Assembly: GCA_021443545.1 (NCBI GenBank)
Contig: JABUTU010000044.1
Span: 1-55,954 of the forward strand
DNA length: 55,954 nt
Reading direction: 5' to 3'
DNA from: Marinilabiliaceae bacterium
GTDB lineage: Bacteria > Bacteroidota > Bacteroidia > Bacteroidales > Marinilabiliaceae
The notes under the pieces are model-generated. The model ran no database searches, was not told the DNA's origin, and saw only the letters and a program-made list of their open reading frames with translations. A program made the position numbers and the translations under genes. Below are positions 43,652 to 52,669 of this stretch, piece by piece (the stretch's first letter is position 1; each line of letters starts with the position of its first letter).

Positions 43652-44815
43652 ATGAAACTATCACTATTTGTTATTATATTTATTTTCCCTATATATATCT
43701 TTTCACAAACTGCTGATATAGATTCTCTTAAAGATGAGAAAACAAGACTATTGAAAGCGATAGAGTTGAATAATTCTCTTTTATCTGATTATAGTGTCAA
43801 GCAACATTCCGAGTTGTCGCAGCTTTCTGTTATCAATGAGCAGCTAACATCTCGTAATAAGCTTATTGATTTATATAATTATGATGTTTTAGCGTGTAAT
43901 AAACAACTCCGTATCTTGAATTCAAAAATTGATACTCTTGAAATTTCTTTAAACAATCTAAGAATAGAATATGCAAATCTGATTTCTAACTATCAGCTTA
44001 ACTCTCTATATTCAAATAATTTAATATATCTTCTTTCTGCTTCTTCGATTAATGAAACTTATAAACGTCTTATATATTTGCGTCAGTACAAAGACTATCA
44101 TCTTTCACAGTATAATAATATCATAAATGTAAAAGCTAAATATGAGCAGACAAAATCAGTTATTCAAAATAAAAGAGAAGAATTGTCTGAAGCAATCAAG
44201 ACGTTAGAAGATGAAAAACAGCGTTTAACAAATGAGGTTCAAAGAAAGCAAACATTGATTAGTAGTATATCAGATAATCTTCAACAATTAGAACAGCAAA
44301 TTTTAGATATTCAACAGAAGTCGGAGCTATTAGAACAGCGTATAGTGTCTTTAATTGAAGAAGAACGCAGAAAAGCACTTCTTAATAATATTGATTCAAC
44401 AATAAACTTTTCTAATATAAAAGGAAACCTTCCTTGGCCTGCTAACAATTGTGTTGTAGTTGATTTTTTTGGCCAACATGAACATCCACTTTTTCCTTCC
44501 ATTTCTATAAATAACAATGGTATTGATATTAATTTATTAGGTTCGACTGATGTTCACCCTGTTTTAAATGGTGTTGTTTCGAGAGTTATTATTATTCCCG
44601 GAAGTAATGCGTCTATTATCATACGACATGGAAATTTTTTGACTGTTTATAGTAATATTTCCGACGTTGCTGTTAAGAAAGATGAACAGGTTACTACAGA
44701 AACCATTTTAGGACATGTTTTTTCAGGAGAGGGAATTAATTCAAAAATACTTCATTTTGAGTTATGGGACTCTGAAAATAAGCAAGACCCTCTCCTGTGG
44801 TTAAAAAAATTGTAA
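43652..44815 (+). CDS. EnvC-like M23-family murein hydrolase activator
   Basis: This 387-residue protein has a signal peptide (MKLSLFVIIFIFPIYIFSQ), long coiled coils (about 22-115 and 150-240, LEDEKQRLTNEVQRKQTLISS), and a C-terminal LytM/M23 domain (about 260-387) with NGIDINLLGSTDVHPVLNGVVSRV, IIRHGNFLTVYSNI and ILHFELWDSENKQDPLLWL. The metal-binding His/Asp set of active M23 peptidases is incomplete, as in EnvC proteins that activate amidases rather than cut peptidoglycan. It probably acts in septal wall splitting. Confidence 0.85.
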   Translation: MKLSLFVIIFIFPIYIFSQTADIDSLKDEKTRLLKAIELNNSLLSDYSVKQHSELSQLSVINEQLTSRNKLIDLYNYDVLACNKQLRILNSKIDTLEISLNNLRIEYANLISNYQLNSLYSNNLIYLLSASSINETYKRLIYLRQYKDYHLSQYNNIINVKAKYEQTKSVIQNKREELSEAIKTLEDEKQRLTNEVQRKQTLISSISDNLQQLEQQILDIQQKSELLEQRIVSLIEEERRKALLNNIDSTINFSNIKGNLPWPANNCVVVDFFGQHEHPLFPSISINNNGIDINLLGSTDVHPVLNGVVSRVIIIPGSNASIIIRHGNFLTVYSNISDVAVKKDEQVTTETILGHVFSGEGINSKILHFELWDSENKQDPLLWLKKL

Positions 44816-44840
44816 AAATTTTCCACATTTATGTAACATA

Positions 44841-44848
44841 TAGCTTTG
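44841..44848 (+). promoter_or_regulatory. Promoter -7 box before the RsbW-like gene
   Basis: TAGCTTTG, an exact TAnnTTTG match, with T-rich DNA at 44819-44822 about 18 nt upstream. It could start a transcript for the RsbW-like, ybeY, mnmG group. Confidence 0.5.
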
Positions 44849-44883
44849 TCTTACGTAAATAATTTTTGTTAATTTACATTGAT

Positions 44884-45309
44884 ATGTCCAATATTCACGT
44901 TGAAGATAGTATCCAGATAATTTCAGATATAGCTTATATAGCTGAAGTTGAAACACTTATTGATAATCAGTCAGCTACATTTCATTTTAATGACGATGTA
45001 TATGGTAAGCTATTGTTATCCGTTGTAGAAGCTGTTAATAATGCAATAGTGCATGGCAATAAATCTGACATTGAAAAGAAAGTAACCATTGATTACGTAA
45101 TTGAAAATGATTTTCTTCAATATGTAATCAATGATGAGGGAACTGGTTTTGATCCGAGTATTGTACCTGATCCAACATCTTTAGAGAATATAGAAAATTT
45201 TTCTGGAAGAGGTATATTCCTAATGAGAAGTTTAGCTGATGAAATGGAATTTTCTAATAATGGGTCAACAGTTAGACTCAAATTTCTTTTAAATAATGAT
45301 AATATTTAA
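44884..45309 (+). CDS. RsbW-like ATP-binding anti-sigma/kinase protein
   Basis: I place the start at the ATG at 44884 (141 residues). An upstream frame would need a TTG codon inside the leader. The protein is a single HATPase_c domain of the serine-protein-kinase type: N-box VVEAVNNAIVHGN (about 50-62), VINDEGTGFDP (about 80-90) and SGRGIFLMRSLADEME (about 107-122). RsbW-like proteins bind sigma factors and phosphorylate STAS antagonists. No sigma factor or STAS gene is adjacent. The nearest candidate partner in the window is the STAS-like gene at 28148-28456. It overlaps ybeY by 14 bases. Confidence 0.85.
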   Translation: MSNIHVEDSIQIISDIAYIAEVETLIDNQSATFHFNDDVYGKLLLSVVEAVNNAIVHGNKSDIEKKVTIDYVIENDFLQYVINDEGTGFDPSIVPDPTSLENIENFSGRGIFLMRSLADEMEFSNNGSTVRLKFLLNNDNI

Positions 45310-45724
45310 CGAAGAAAACGCCAAATCCAAATTAAAAAATAAGAGAATTTTAAAACAGTGGATAAAAGAGGTTGTCGATGACTATGGATTAGTGGTTGGC
45401 GACCTTTGTTATATTTTCTGCACAGATGATAAAATTTTAGAGGTAAACAGACAGTACTTATCTCATGATTACTACACTGACATCATTACATTTGATTATG
45501 TTGATGGTAGTGTATGTTCTGCCGACATGTTCATTTCTGTAGACACTGTTTTATCTAATAGTTTTCTTTATTCATCTTCTTATCTTTGCGAGATGCATAG
45601 AGTTCTAATTCACGGTGTATTGCATCTTTGCGGATTAAAAGATAAATCTCCTAAGGATTCAATAATTATGAGAGCTGCTGAAGATAAAGCTCTCTTGCAG
45701 CTTAAACTTTTACTCGAACAATAG
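45296..45724 (+). CDS. ybeY: Endoribonuclease YbeY
   Basis: This 142-residue protein is a YbeY-family metal-dependent endonuclease involved in rRNA maturation and ribosome quality control. The zinc-binding motif is visible as HGVLHLCGLKDK (about 103-114): the first two His are present and the third metal ligand position reads Lys/Asp, as I recall for other members of this phylum. Upstream, DYYTDIITFDY (about 60-70) is the other conserved block. It overlaps the RsbW-like gene and precedes mnmG by 5 bases. Confidence 0.9.
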   Translation: MIIFNEENAKSKLKNKRILKQWIKEVVDDYGLVVGDLCYIFCTDDKILEVNRQYLSHDYYTDIITFDYVDGSVCSADMFISVDTVLSNSFLYSSSYLCEMHRVLIHGVLHLCGLKDKSPKDSIIMRAAEDKALLQLKLLLEQ

Positions 45725-45729
45725 AAGTT

Positions 45730-47607
45730 ATGACGTTCCATTTTGATGTTATAGTTGTAGGTGCAGGCCATGCTGGTTGTGAGGCAGCACATGCAGCAGC
45801 TACTCTTGGTTCTTCCACTTTATTGATAACTATGGATCTTACTAAGATTGCACAAATGTCATGTAATCCAGCAGTTGGAGGAATAGCTAAAGGGCAAATT
45901 GTCAGAGATATAGATGCTCTTGGAGGATTAATGGGTGAAATCACCGATAAAACATCCATTCATTTTAAAATGCTCAATAAAAGTAAGGGTCCTGCTATGT
46001 GGTCGCCTCGTTCTCAGTGTGATAAAGTTTCTTTTTCTCTTAATTGGATTAAATCTCTTGAGAATACTACCAATTTATCGATTTGGCAAGATTCTGTAAC
46101 AGAGTTAATAATAGAAAAAGGAGAAATTGGAGGAGTTAAAACAAAGTTGGGAGTCTCTTTTTTCTCAAAGTCTGTTATTCTTACAAATGGAACTTTTCTA
46201 AACGGATTAATTCATATTGGACGTATCAAATATTCAGGAGGAAGAATGGGAGATGAGGCATCTTTCGGTTTATCTAATCAAATGCTTTCTCTTGGTTTTA
46301 ATGTTGGCAGGATGAAGACAGGAACTCCAGTCCGAATTGATGGAAGAACGATTAATTTTGAAGTTTTAGAGCATCAAGAGTCAGACGAAGATAAGCATCA
46401 TAAATTTTCGTTTTATTCAGAATCGAATCATTTTCTTGAGCAACGTCATAATTATATTTGTTACACCTCAACAGAGGTTCATGATATTCTTAAGTCAGGT
46501 TTTTCTGATTCACCTCTTTATAATGGTACGATAAAATCCATTGGTCCGCGATATTGTCCAAGTATTGAAACAAAGCTTGTCAATTTTCCTGACAAATCGC
46601 AACATCAGCTTTTTTTAGAGCCAGAATCACTTTCAAATAATGAGTATTATTTAAATGGGTTCAGTAGCTCCCTACCTTTAGATGTTCAGATAAAGGCCCT
46701 AAACTGTATAAAAGGACTTGAGAATGCACAAATAATTAGACCAGGTTATGCTATCGAATATGATTTCTTTGATCCAACGCAATTAACACTCTCTCTTGAA
46801 TCCTCTTTAGTACATGGTTTATTCTTAGCTGGTCAGATAAATGGTACTACTGGTTATGAAGAGGCAGCAGGACAAGGACTTATAGCTGGAATTAATGCCC
46901 ATAATTATTGTAATTCAAAGCCCTATTTAATTCTTAGTCGAGATCAATCCTACATTGGGGTCCTTATAGATGATCTTATTAATAAGGGTGTAGATGAACC
47001 GTACAGAATGTTTACATCCAGAGCTGAACATCGGATTTTACTTAGACAAGATAATTCTGATTTTCGTCTGACTCAATTAGGGATTGACATAGGACTTGTT
47101 TCAGACAAACAAAAAACTCTTTTTGCGGAGAAGCAGTTAAAGTTGTCAAAACTATTAGAGCACGTTTACAAATTCAAAGTAAAACCAGATAATATAAATA
47201 ATTGGCTTAATTCAATAAAATCTTCAGCTCTGACAGAGCCCAAATCTATAAGTGATCTTCTGATTAGGCCCGAAATTTCTATTTTTTCTCTTATAGAGAA
47301 TAATAAAGATCTAATCAAACTTTCTTGTTCCTCAGAACAACTAAAGTACGAAATCCTCGAAGAATTAGAGGTTTTAGTAAAATACGCAGGTTATATTAAA
47401 AGAGAGAAAGAGCATGTTGACAGTTCAGCAAAATCTGATTCAATAGTATTAAAAGACAAAATTGACTATTCTATTGTATCTGCTCTAAGTTTTGAGTCTC
47501 GCGAAAAATTAACCAAACACAAACCTGCGACGATAGGACAAGCTAAACGTATTCCAGGAGTTTCGACAGCAGATATTGATATTCTAATAACTCTTCTTCA
47601 CTCTTAG
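45730..47607 (+). CDS. mnmG: tRNA uridine 5-carboxymethylaminomethyl modification enzyme
   Basis: This 625-residue FAD enzyme (GidA) works with MnmE to modify the wobble uridine of several tRNAs. It has the N-terminal FAD motif VVGAGHAGCEAAHAAA, CNPAVGGIAKGQIVRDIDALGG, MLNKSKGPAMWSPRSQCDK, the SGGRMGDEAS block, and the C-terminal helical domain ending in IPGVSTADIDILITLL. Length matches E. coli (629). In many bacteria this gene lies close to oriC, which fits the candidate origin about 9 kb away. The stop at 47605-47607 directly abuts a parS site. Confidence 0.96.
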   Translation: MTFHFDVIVVGAGHAGCEAAHAAATLGSSTLLITMDLTKIAQMSCNPAVGGIAKGQIVRDIDALGGLMGEITDKTSIHFKMLNKSKGPAMWSPRSQCDKVSFSLNWIKSLENTTNLSIWQDSVTELIIEKGEIGGVKTKLGVSFFSKSVILTNGTFLNGLIHIGRIKYSGGRMGDEASFGLSNQMLSLGFNVGRMKTGTPVRIDGRTINFEVLEHQESDEDKHHKFSFYSESNHFLEQRHNYICYTSTEVHDILKSGFSDSPLYNGTIKSIGPRYCPSIETKLVNFPDKSQHQLFLEPESLSNNEYYLNGFSSSLPLDVQIKALNCIKGLENAQIIRPGYAIEYDFFDPTQLTLSLESSLVHGLFLAGQINGTTGYEEAAGQGLIAGINAHNYCNSKPYLILSRDQSYIGVLIDDLINKGVDEPYRMFTSRAEHRILLRQDNSDFRLTQLGIDIGLVSDKQKTLFAEKQLKLSKLLEHVYKFKVKPDNINNWLNSIKSSALTEPKSISDLLIRPEISIFSLIENNKDLIKLSCSSEQLKYEILEELEVLVKYAGYIKREKEHVDSSAKSDSIVLKDKIDYSIVSALSFESREKLTKHKPATIGQAKRIPGVSTADIDILITLLHS

Positions 47608-47623
47608 TGTTTCACGTGAAACA
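47608..47623. promoter_or_regulatory. parS site 2
   Basis: A second exact TGTTTCACGTGAAACA palindrome starts at the base after the mnmG stop codon and ends 12 bases before the uvrC ATG. It is 11,347 bases from the first site. Confidence 0.85.
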
Positions 47624-47635
47624 TCATTTTGATAT

Positions 47636-49492
47636 ATGATACATTCTTCTAATAATGAGAGATTGAAGTACCTTCATTCTATTTTGGCAACTCTTCCAGA
47701 GCAACCTGGAGTGTATCGTTATTTAGATATGAATGATACTATCATATATGTAGGAAAGGCTAAGAATTTAAAAAAAAGAGTATCTCAATATTTTTCAAAA
47801 GATAATTTGACACCCAAGACGAGAGTTCTTGTATCGAAGATTACTGACATAAAATTCATAGTTGTACAGTCTGAGCAAGACGCTTTTCTTCTTGAAAACA
47901 ACTTGATAAAGCTTCATCAACCAAGGTATAATATTCTTTTAAAAGATGGTAAAACATATCCATGGATTGTTGTAACTAAGGAGAGATTTCCTCGTGTGAT
48001 TATCACAAGAAATAAAACTAACAATGGTTCTAAGTACTTTGGTCCGTACACATCATCAAAACAGGCCCATTATATAGTTGAAATAATTCATTCGCTCTTT
48101 CCTATTCGTTCATGTAGCCATAATCTATCAGATGAAAATATGAGGAAGAGGAAATTCGATTTGTGTTTAAAGTACCATATAAAATTATGTTCTGCGCCTT
48201 GTTGTAATCTTATCGATGAAGATGCTTATTCAGAGTATATTACTTCTATTCATGCTCTACTCTCAGGTAAATTCTCTGAGATTATTAGCATGCTTAAATC
48301 TAAAATGGCTTACGAAGCAGAAAATTTAAATTTTGAAAAAGCATCTAAGATTAAGTCTAATATTGAACTATTAGAAAATTATCAGTCACGTTCAGTAGTT
48401 TCAGCGTCTAAATCTTTGTCTGTTGAAGTGATGGCAGTTGAAGAAGAGAAGGGTACATCTAATATATATGTCAATCATCTGCATATTGAAGATGGAAAGC
48501 TACTTAGTTCTATAACCCATAAATTTTCAAGACCTATTGAACAATCTCCTTCAGAAGTGATATCTTCGGCTTTCAATACTTTTTGCGAAGAGGGAAATGT
48601 AAAATCGCATGAGATAATAGTTAACGTTTTGCCTGATATTTCATTTATTAATTACCATTTCTATATTCCTGTATCTGGAGAAAAACTGCGTCTTTTAGAG
48701 TTGAGTAAGAAAAATGCATTTTCCGCCATATACGATAATATCAAACAAAACTCTATTAAAAACAAAGATTCGCGCGAAGAGACACTATTATCTCTTATTC
48801 AGCAAAAGTTATCTCTTTCTGTCGTTCCACGTCATATTGAGTGTTTTGATAATTCTAATATCCAGGGTCATTTTCCTGTTGCTTCATGTGTTGTTTTTAA
48901 AAATGCAAAACCATCTAAGAGCGACTATAGGAAATTTAATATAAAATCAGTTGTCGGCCCTGATGATTATGCTTCAATGTACGAAGTGGTCCATCGTAGA
49001 TATAGTCGATTAATTGAAGAATCCGCGCCTCTGCCTGATTTAATTATTGCTGATGGAGGTGAGGGTCAATTGAAAGTAATACATCAGGTATTGCAGGTTC
49101 TAAATATTGATATTCAACTAGTTGGTTTGGTCAAGAATAACCGACATAAAACTCACAGAGTCCTCGTTGGTTTTCCACCAAAAGAGGTCGAAATATCACC
49201 CAGAGAAGAAATTTTTGCATTTTTTACGCGAATTCAAGACGAAGTTCATAGATTTGCAATATCATTTCACAGAGAAAAACGTTCTAAAGCTATGCTCTCT
49301 TCTGAGGTATCCAATATTCCTGGAATAGGCCCTAAATCTACGAAGATTCTTCTTGATGAATTCAAATCTTTTGACAATATTGCAAAGGCAAGTGAACAAC
49401 AATTATCTAATCTTATAGGAGACAAGAAAGCTTCAATACTATATAATTATATAAATAGTCAAACGAAAGATTCATTAAAACTATCTATATGA
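47636..49492 (+). CDS. uvrC: Excinuclease ABC subunit C
   Basis: This 618-residue nuclease makes the two incisions of nucleotide excision repair. It has the GIY-YIG domain (PGVYRYLDMNDTIIYVGKAK, about 19-38), a UVR motif (LNFEKASKIKSNIELL), the C-terminal nuclease core (ECFDNSNIQGHFPVAS, about 400-415, and IADGGEGQLKV), and helix-hairpin-helix motifs (IPGIGPKSTKILLDEF). Length matches E. coli UvrC (610). Its stop overlaps the next start by 4 bases. Confidence 0.95.
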   Translation: MIHSSNNERLKYLHSILATLPEQPGVYRYLDMNDTIIYVGKAKNLKKRVSQYFSKDNLTPKTRVLVSKITDIKFIVVQSEQDAFLLENNLIKLHQPRYNILLKDGKTYPWIVVTKERFPRVIITRNKTNNGSKYFGPYTSSKQAHYIVEIIHSLFPIRSCSHNLSDENMRKRKFDLCLKYHIKLCSAPCCNLIDEDAYSEYITSIHALLSGKFSEIISMLKSKMAYEAENLNFEKASKIKSNIELLENYQSRSVVSASKSLSVEVMAVEEEKGTSNIYVNHLHIEDGKLLSSITHKFSRPIEQSPSEVISSAFNTFCEEGNVKSHEIIVNVLPDISFINYHFYIPVSGEKLRLLELSKKNAFSAIYDNIKQNSIKNKDSREETLLSLIQQKLSLSVVPRHIECFDNSNIQGHFPVASCVVFKNAKPSKSDYRKFNIKSVVGPDDYASMYEVVHRRYSRLIEESAPLPDLIIADGGEGQLKVIHQVLQVLNIDIQLVGLVKNNRHKTHRVLVGFPPKEVEISPREEIFAFFTRIQDEVHRFAISFHREKRSKAMLSSEVSNIPGIGPKSTKILLDEFKSFDNIAKASEQQLSNLIGDKKASILYNYINSQTKDSLKLSI

Positions 49493-50856
49493 AGATTCTT
49501 AATCTATTCAATACGCTAAAGGATAAACTAATAAGCTTCTATCACGATAAAGAACTCAAGAAGAAGATTTACATAATCATATTTGAAAGCGATACCAAAT
49601 TAGGAAAGAGGTTCGACACAATTCTTATGCTTGTCATTCTTCTTAGTATTTTACTCGTAATAGCTGAGAGTATGATGAGTTTTAACCTGTTCTTGCAACC
49701 TTATCTATGCGCTCTTGAGTATATATTCACAGCCTTCTTCACTATAGAATATCTTCTGCGTCTCTATTGCTCTCCTAAACCATGGAAGTATGCAACTTCG
49801 TTTTTCGGAATAATAGATCTCTTGGCGACTTTGCCATTATATATTTCATGGATTTTTGGAACCGCGCGTTACCTATTGATAATCAGAGCATTCCGCTTAA
49901 TCAGAGTATTTAGAGTATTTAAATTATTCAATTTTCTTGACGAAGGTCACGCGCTACTCTATTCACTTAGAGCAAGTAGTAGAAAAATTTTAGTTTTCTT
50001 TCTTTTTGTACTTATTATGGTAATTTCACTTGGTACTGCTATGTACATGGTGGAGGGAAATATACCTGAAACAAAGTTCGATAATATTCCAAATAGCATT
50101 TATTGGGCTATTGTAACTTTGACTACTGTTGGATATGGTGATTTGACCCCTGAAACAGGCATAGGGCGTTTTCTTTCAAGTATCGTGATGCTACTCGGCT
50201 ATACCATAATAGCTGTTCCTACCGGTATTGTTTCTGCTTCAATGTTTGAGTATGGGAAAAAGGCTAAATCTAAAGCGTTGGCGGAATCAAAGAATTTAAA
50301 AAGAAAACGGAAGAACACTGTTGACAGATCTTGGAAGACTCTCGCAAGTGAATATATTGTTCACGAAAAATGGTTGACTGTCAGAAAAGAGCATGTTTTA
50401 TTGCCTACAGGAGCAGAAATTAATGACTATTACGTCCTCGAATACCCAAACTGGGTTAATATTATAGCAATCGATGAGATTGGGCGTTTTGTAATGGTTC
50501 GACAGTATAGACATGCTATTAAGCAGACACTATACGAGCTGTGTGGGGGAGTGTGTGAGGCAGATGAAGATCCATTGCGCGCAGCACAGAGGGAACTATT
50601 TGAAGAGACAGGCTATGGTAATGGCGAATGGTCGCTTATGATGACCTTATCTCCTAACGCAAGTACAATGACTAATACAACGTTCTGTTATCTCGCTATC
50701 GATGTCGAATTACTATCTTCTCAGCATCTCGACGATACTGAGGACCTATCAGTTCATCTCTTAACTGAAGATGAAGTATATAATATGTTGAAATCCAATG
50801 AAATACGACAATCATTAATGGCTGCACCATTGTGGCAGTATTTTAGTAAAAAATGA
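49489..50856 (+). CDS. Voltage-gated K+ channel fused to a Nudix hydrolase
   Basis: This 455-residue protein is an uninterrupted fusion. Residues 40-255 are a six-helix voltage-gated channel: S4 carries regularly spaced arginines (RAFRLIRVFRVFKL, 133-146) and the pore has the K+ filter TVGYGD (213-218). A basic linker follows (about 256-280, KRKRK). Residues 283-455 are a Nudix domain with a perfect box, G354-x5-E360-x7-REL(368-370)-x-EE(372-373)-x-G375. A Ser-Pro about 13 residues later resembles ADP-ribose pyrophosphatases. It may open or close in response to ADP-ribose or a related nucleotide. It overlaps uvrC by 4 bases and ends at a bidirectional terminator. Confidence 0.9.
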   Translation: MKILNLFNTLKDKLISFYHDKELKKKIYIIIFESDTKLGKRFDTILMLVILLSILLVIAESMMSFNLFLQPYLCALEYIFTAFFTIEYLLRLYCSPKPWKYATSFFGIIDLLATLPLYISWIFGTARYLLIIRAFRLIRVFRVFKLFNFLDEGHALLYSLRASSRKILVFFLFVLIMVISLGTAMYMVEGNIPETKFDNIPNSIYWAIVTLTTVGYGDLTPETGIGRFLSSIVMLLGYTIIAVPTGIVSASMFEYGKKAKSKALAESKNLKRKRKNTVDRSWKTLASEYIVHEKWLTVRKEHVLLPTGAEINDYYVLEYPNWVNIIAIDEIGRFVMVRQYRHAIKQTLYELCGGVCEADEDPLRAAQRELFEETGYGNGEWSLMMTLSPNASTMTNTTFCYLAIDVELLSSQHLDDTEDLSVHLLTEDEVYNMLKSNEIRQSLMAAPLWQYFSKK

Positions 50857-50873
50857 GTTGCCGATATAACAAA

Positions 50874-50911
50874 AGAGTACCAGAAATATATCTGATACTC
50901 TATTTATCTAT
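50874..50911. terminator. Bidirectional terminator between the channel-Nudix gene and deoC
   Basis: Stem AGAGTA-CAGA with TCTG-TACTCT (one unpaired base per side) spans 50874-50901. ATTTAT follows on plus and TTTTGTTAT follows on minus. It lies between two convergent genes. Confidence 0.7.
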
Positions 50912-50931
50912 TAGAAACATCAAGAATACTG

Positions 50932-51831
50932 TTAGAAATACTTAATCTCTCTCTCCTGACCAGTCCTAAGTGTTTCCATTCGGCTTAAAGAACTATTTGC
51001 TAAACTTGATGCTCCGATTCGGAAATAATTAGCATTCAGCCATTCATTTCCCAGAATCTTATCTACTAAAAGGTAGAACATAGTTGCGTCATACGCTGTT
51101 CTTATTCCTCCAGCTGGTTTAAAACCAACCATCCGATTTGTCTCTTGCTTATATCGCTTTATAGCACAGCACATTACATACGCAGCAGAGAGCATGTCAC
51201 CCTGTGTCTCTTTGCCTGTCGATGTCTTAATGAAGTCTGCTCCTGCAAGCATAGCTGCTATTGAGGCATACCATATTTTATCAATACTCTCAAGAACTCC
51301 TGTCTCAAGTATTACTTTAAGATGAATAGGCTCAATTATTGATTTTATTGCTTTGACTTGAATAAACATCTCCTCCAAAGTGTTTTCTAAAGTCTCGCCA
51401 ACTGGAATCACAATATCAACTTCATTTGCGCCAGTTCTGACAGCCATCTTAGCTTCTGCTGCCTTAATCTCTATAAAAGTCTGTGACGAAGGAAAGCCTC
51501 CTGCGACAACAGCCCTGCGGACACTATCTACTTTCAGTGTCTCTTTGACAATAGGGGCGAAATTGGGATATACGCAAGTACCACCAACATTAGGATAGTT
51601 TGGATAGTCCTCTGAAAATTGGTTTACCTTCTCTACGAACCTCTTTACACTTGCCCTCGAGTCGGCCTGTTTTAATGTTGTCAAGTCGATACATGAGAAT
51701 ATAGTCTGCTGTATGCCTAAGTCGTTATAAGCCTCACTCTGTTTTGTTGTGAGACTCTCTACAAATTTATTTATCTCTTCCTGAGTGATAGAAAGAGCAT
51801 AATTCTCTTTAAGTTCTTGGTAAAGTGACAT
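50932..51831 (-). CDS. deoC: Deoxyribose-phosphate aldolase
   Basis: This 299-residue protein interconverts 2-deoxyribose 5-phosphate with acetaldehyde and glyceraldehyde 3-phosphate. The Schiff-base lysine lies in ADFIKTSTGKETQGD (about 195-209), the second lysine in VGFKPAGGIRT, and the proton-relay Asp in NEVDIVIPVGE. It is longer than the roughly 250-residue family norm because of N-terminal (about 60 residues) and C-terminal extensions. It is the last gene of a dtd-mazG-like-deoC operon. Confidence 0.94.
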   Translation of the reverse strand: MSLYQELKENYALSITQEEINKFVESLTTKQSEAYNDLGIQQTIFSCIDLTTLKQADSRASVKRFVEKVNQFSEDYPNYPNVGGTCVYPNFAPIVKETLKVDSVRRAVVAGGFPSSQTFIEIKAAEAKMAVRTGANEVDIVIPVGETLENTLEEMFIQVKAIKSIIEPIHLKVILETGVLESIDKIWYASIAAMLAGADFIKTSTGKETQGDMLSAAYVMCCAIKRYKQETNRMVGFKPAGGIRTAYDATMFYLLVDKILGNEWLNANYFRIGASSLANSSLSRMETLRTGQEREIKYF

Positions 51832-51848
51832 ATTATATTATTTTGAAA

Positions 51849-52187
51849 TTATGATAGTTTCGGATTTGCAATATGACGCGTTTTGTCTCGCTCTGTCTTT
51901 TTCTTAATGTTTTTGGCAAACTCTGCACTCAGATCAATTCCCATCTGGTTTGCCATACACAAAAGTACCCATAAAATATCGCACATCTCATCTCCCACAT
52001 GATCTTTCTCTTCTTCTCCCTTTTTAAAACTTTGTTCACCATATTTTCGAGCTATAATTCTCGCTAATTCTCCAACCTCTTCAGTCAATATCGCCATATT
52101 TGTCAGTTCTGAGAAATACCTCACTCCGTACTTTTTAGTCCACTCATCAACAAGCTGCTGAGCCTTCTTTAATGTCAGGTGTTCCAT
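51849..52187 (-). CDS. MazG-like nucleotide pyrophosphohydrolase
   Basis: This 112-residue protein matches the small MazG-like all-alpha NTP-pyrophosphatases: EEVGELARIIARKYGE (about 31-46) supplies the EExxE metal motif, and DEMCDILWVLLCMANQMGIDL (about 67-87) supplies DExxD. It likely hydrolyses non-canonical or excess dNTPs. Its start overlaps the dtd stop (TAATG), so the two are translationally coupled. Confidence 0.88.
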   Translation of the reverse strand: MEHLTLKKAQQLVDEWTKKYGVRYFSELTNMAILTEEVGELARIIARKYGEQSFKKGEEEKDHVGDEMCDILWVLLCMANQMGIDLSAEFAKNIKKKTERDKTRHIANPKLS

Positions 52188-52639
52188 TACTCTCTATTTT
52201 TACTATCAATGATGATTGTTACAGGCCCATCATTTAATAATCTTACTTTCATATCGGCGCCAAAACGTCCTGTCTCAACTCTCTTACCTATTGTAGAAGC
52301 AATTTTTTCAACGAAAAGTTCATACAACGGCTCAGCTGTTTCTGGTTTGGCACTGCGTATAAATGAAGGGCGACACCCTTTTTTAGTCTCTGCAAATAAG
52401 GTGAATTGACTTATTACAAGTATCTCACCATCAATATCTTGAATTGACCTATTCATCAGACCTAATTCATCTGAAAAGATTCTCATCTTGACGATTTTAT
52501 TTACAAGCCAATCTATGTCGGAGTCATCTTCCTCAGCCTCTACTGCATAAAGCAATAGTAAGCCTTGTCCAATTTTTCCAACAATCTCTCCATCTATTGT
52601 TACTGATGCTTCAGATACCCTTTGTATGACTACTCTCAT
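52187..52639 (-). CDS. dtd: D-aminoacyl-tRNA deacylase
   Basis: This 150-residue enzyme removes D-amino acids from tRNA. It has the N-terminal MRVVIQRVSEASVTI, the active-site SQFTLFA (about 78-84) and the C-terminal NDGPVTI that holds the cross-subunit Gly-Pro. Length matches the family (about 145). It is first in an operon with the MazG-like gene and deoC, driven from 52681-52688. Confidence 0.95.
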   Translation of the reverse strand: MRVVIQRVSEASVTIDGEIVGKIGQGLLLLYAVEAEEDDSDIDWLVNKIVKMRIFSDELGLMNRSIQDIDGEILVISQFTLFAETKKGCRPSFIRSAKPETAEPLYELFVEKIASTIGKRVETGRFGADMKVRLLNDGPVTIIIDSKNRE

Positions 52640-52669
52640 TATTTTTTAATGTTATTTCTTTGGTCATTA

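Noticed and set aside
44866-44883. TTG start for the RsbW-like gene
   Set aside because: It lies in the leader just after the promoter. The ATG at 44884 fits the family N-terminus.
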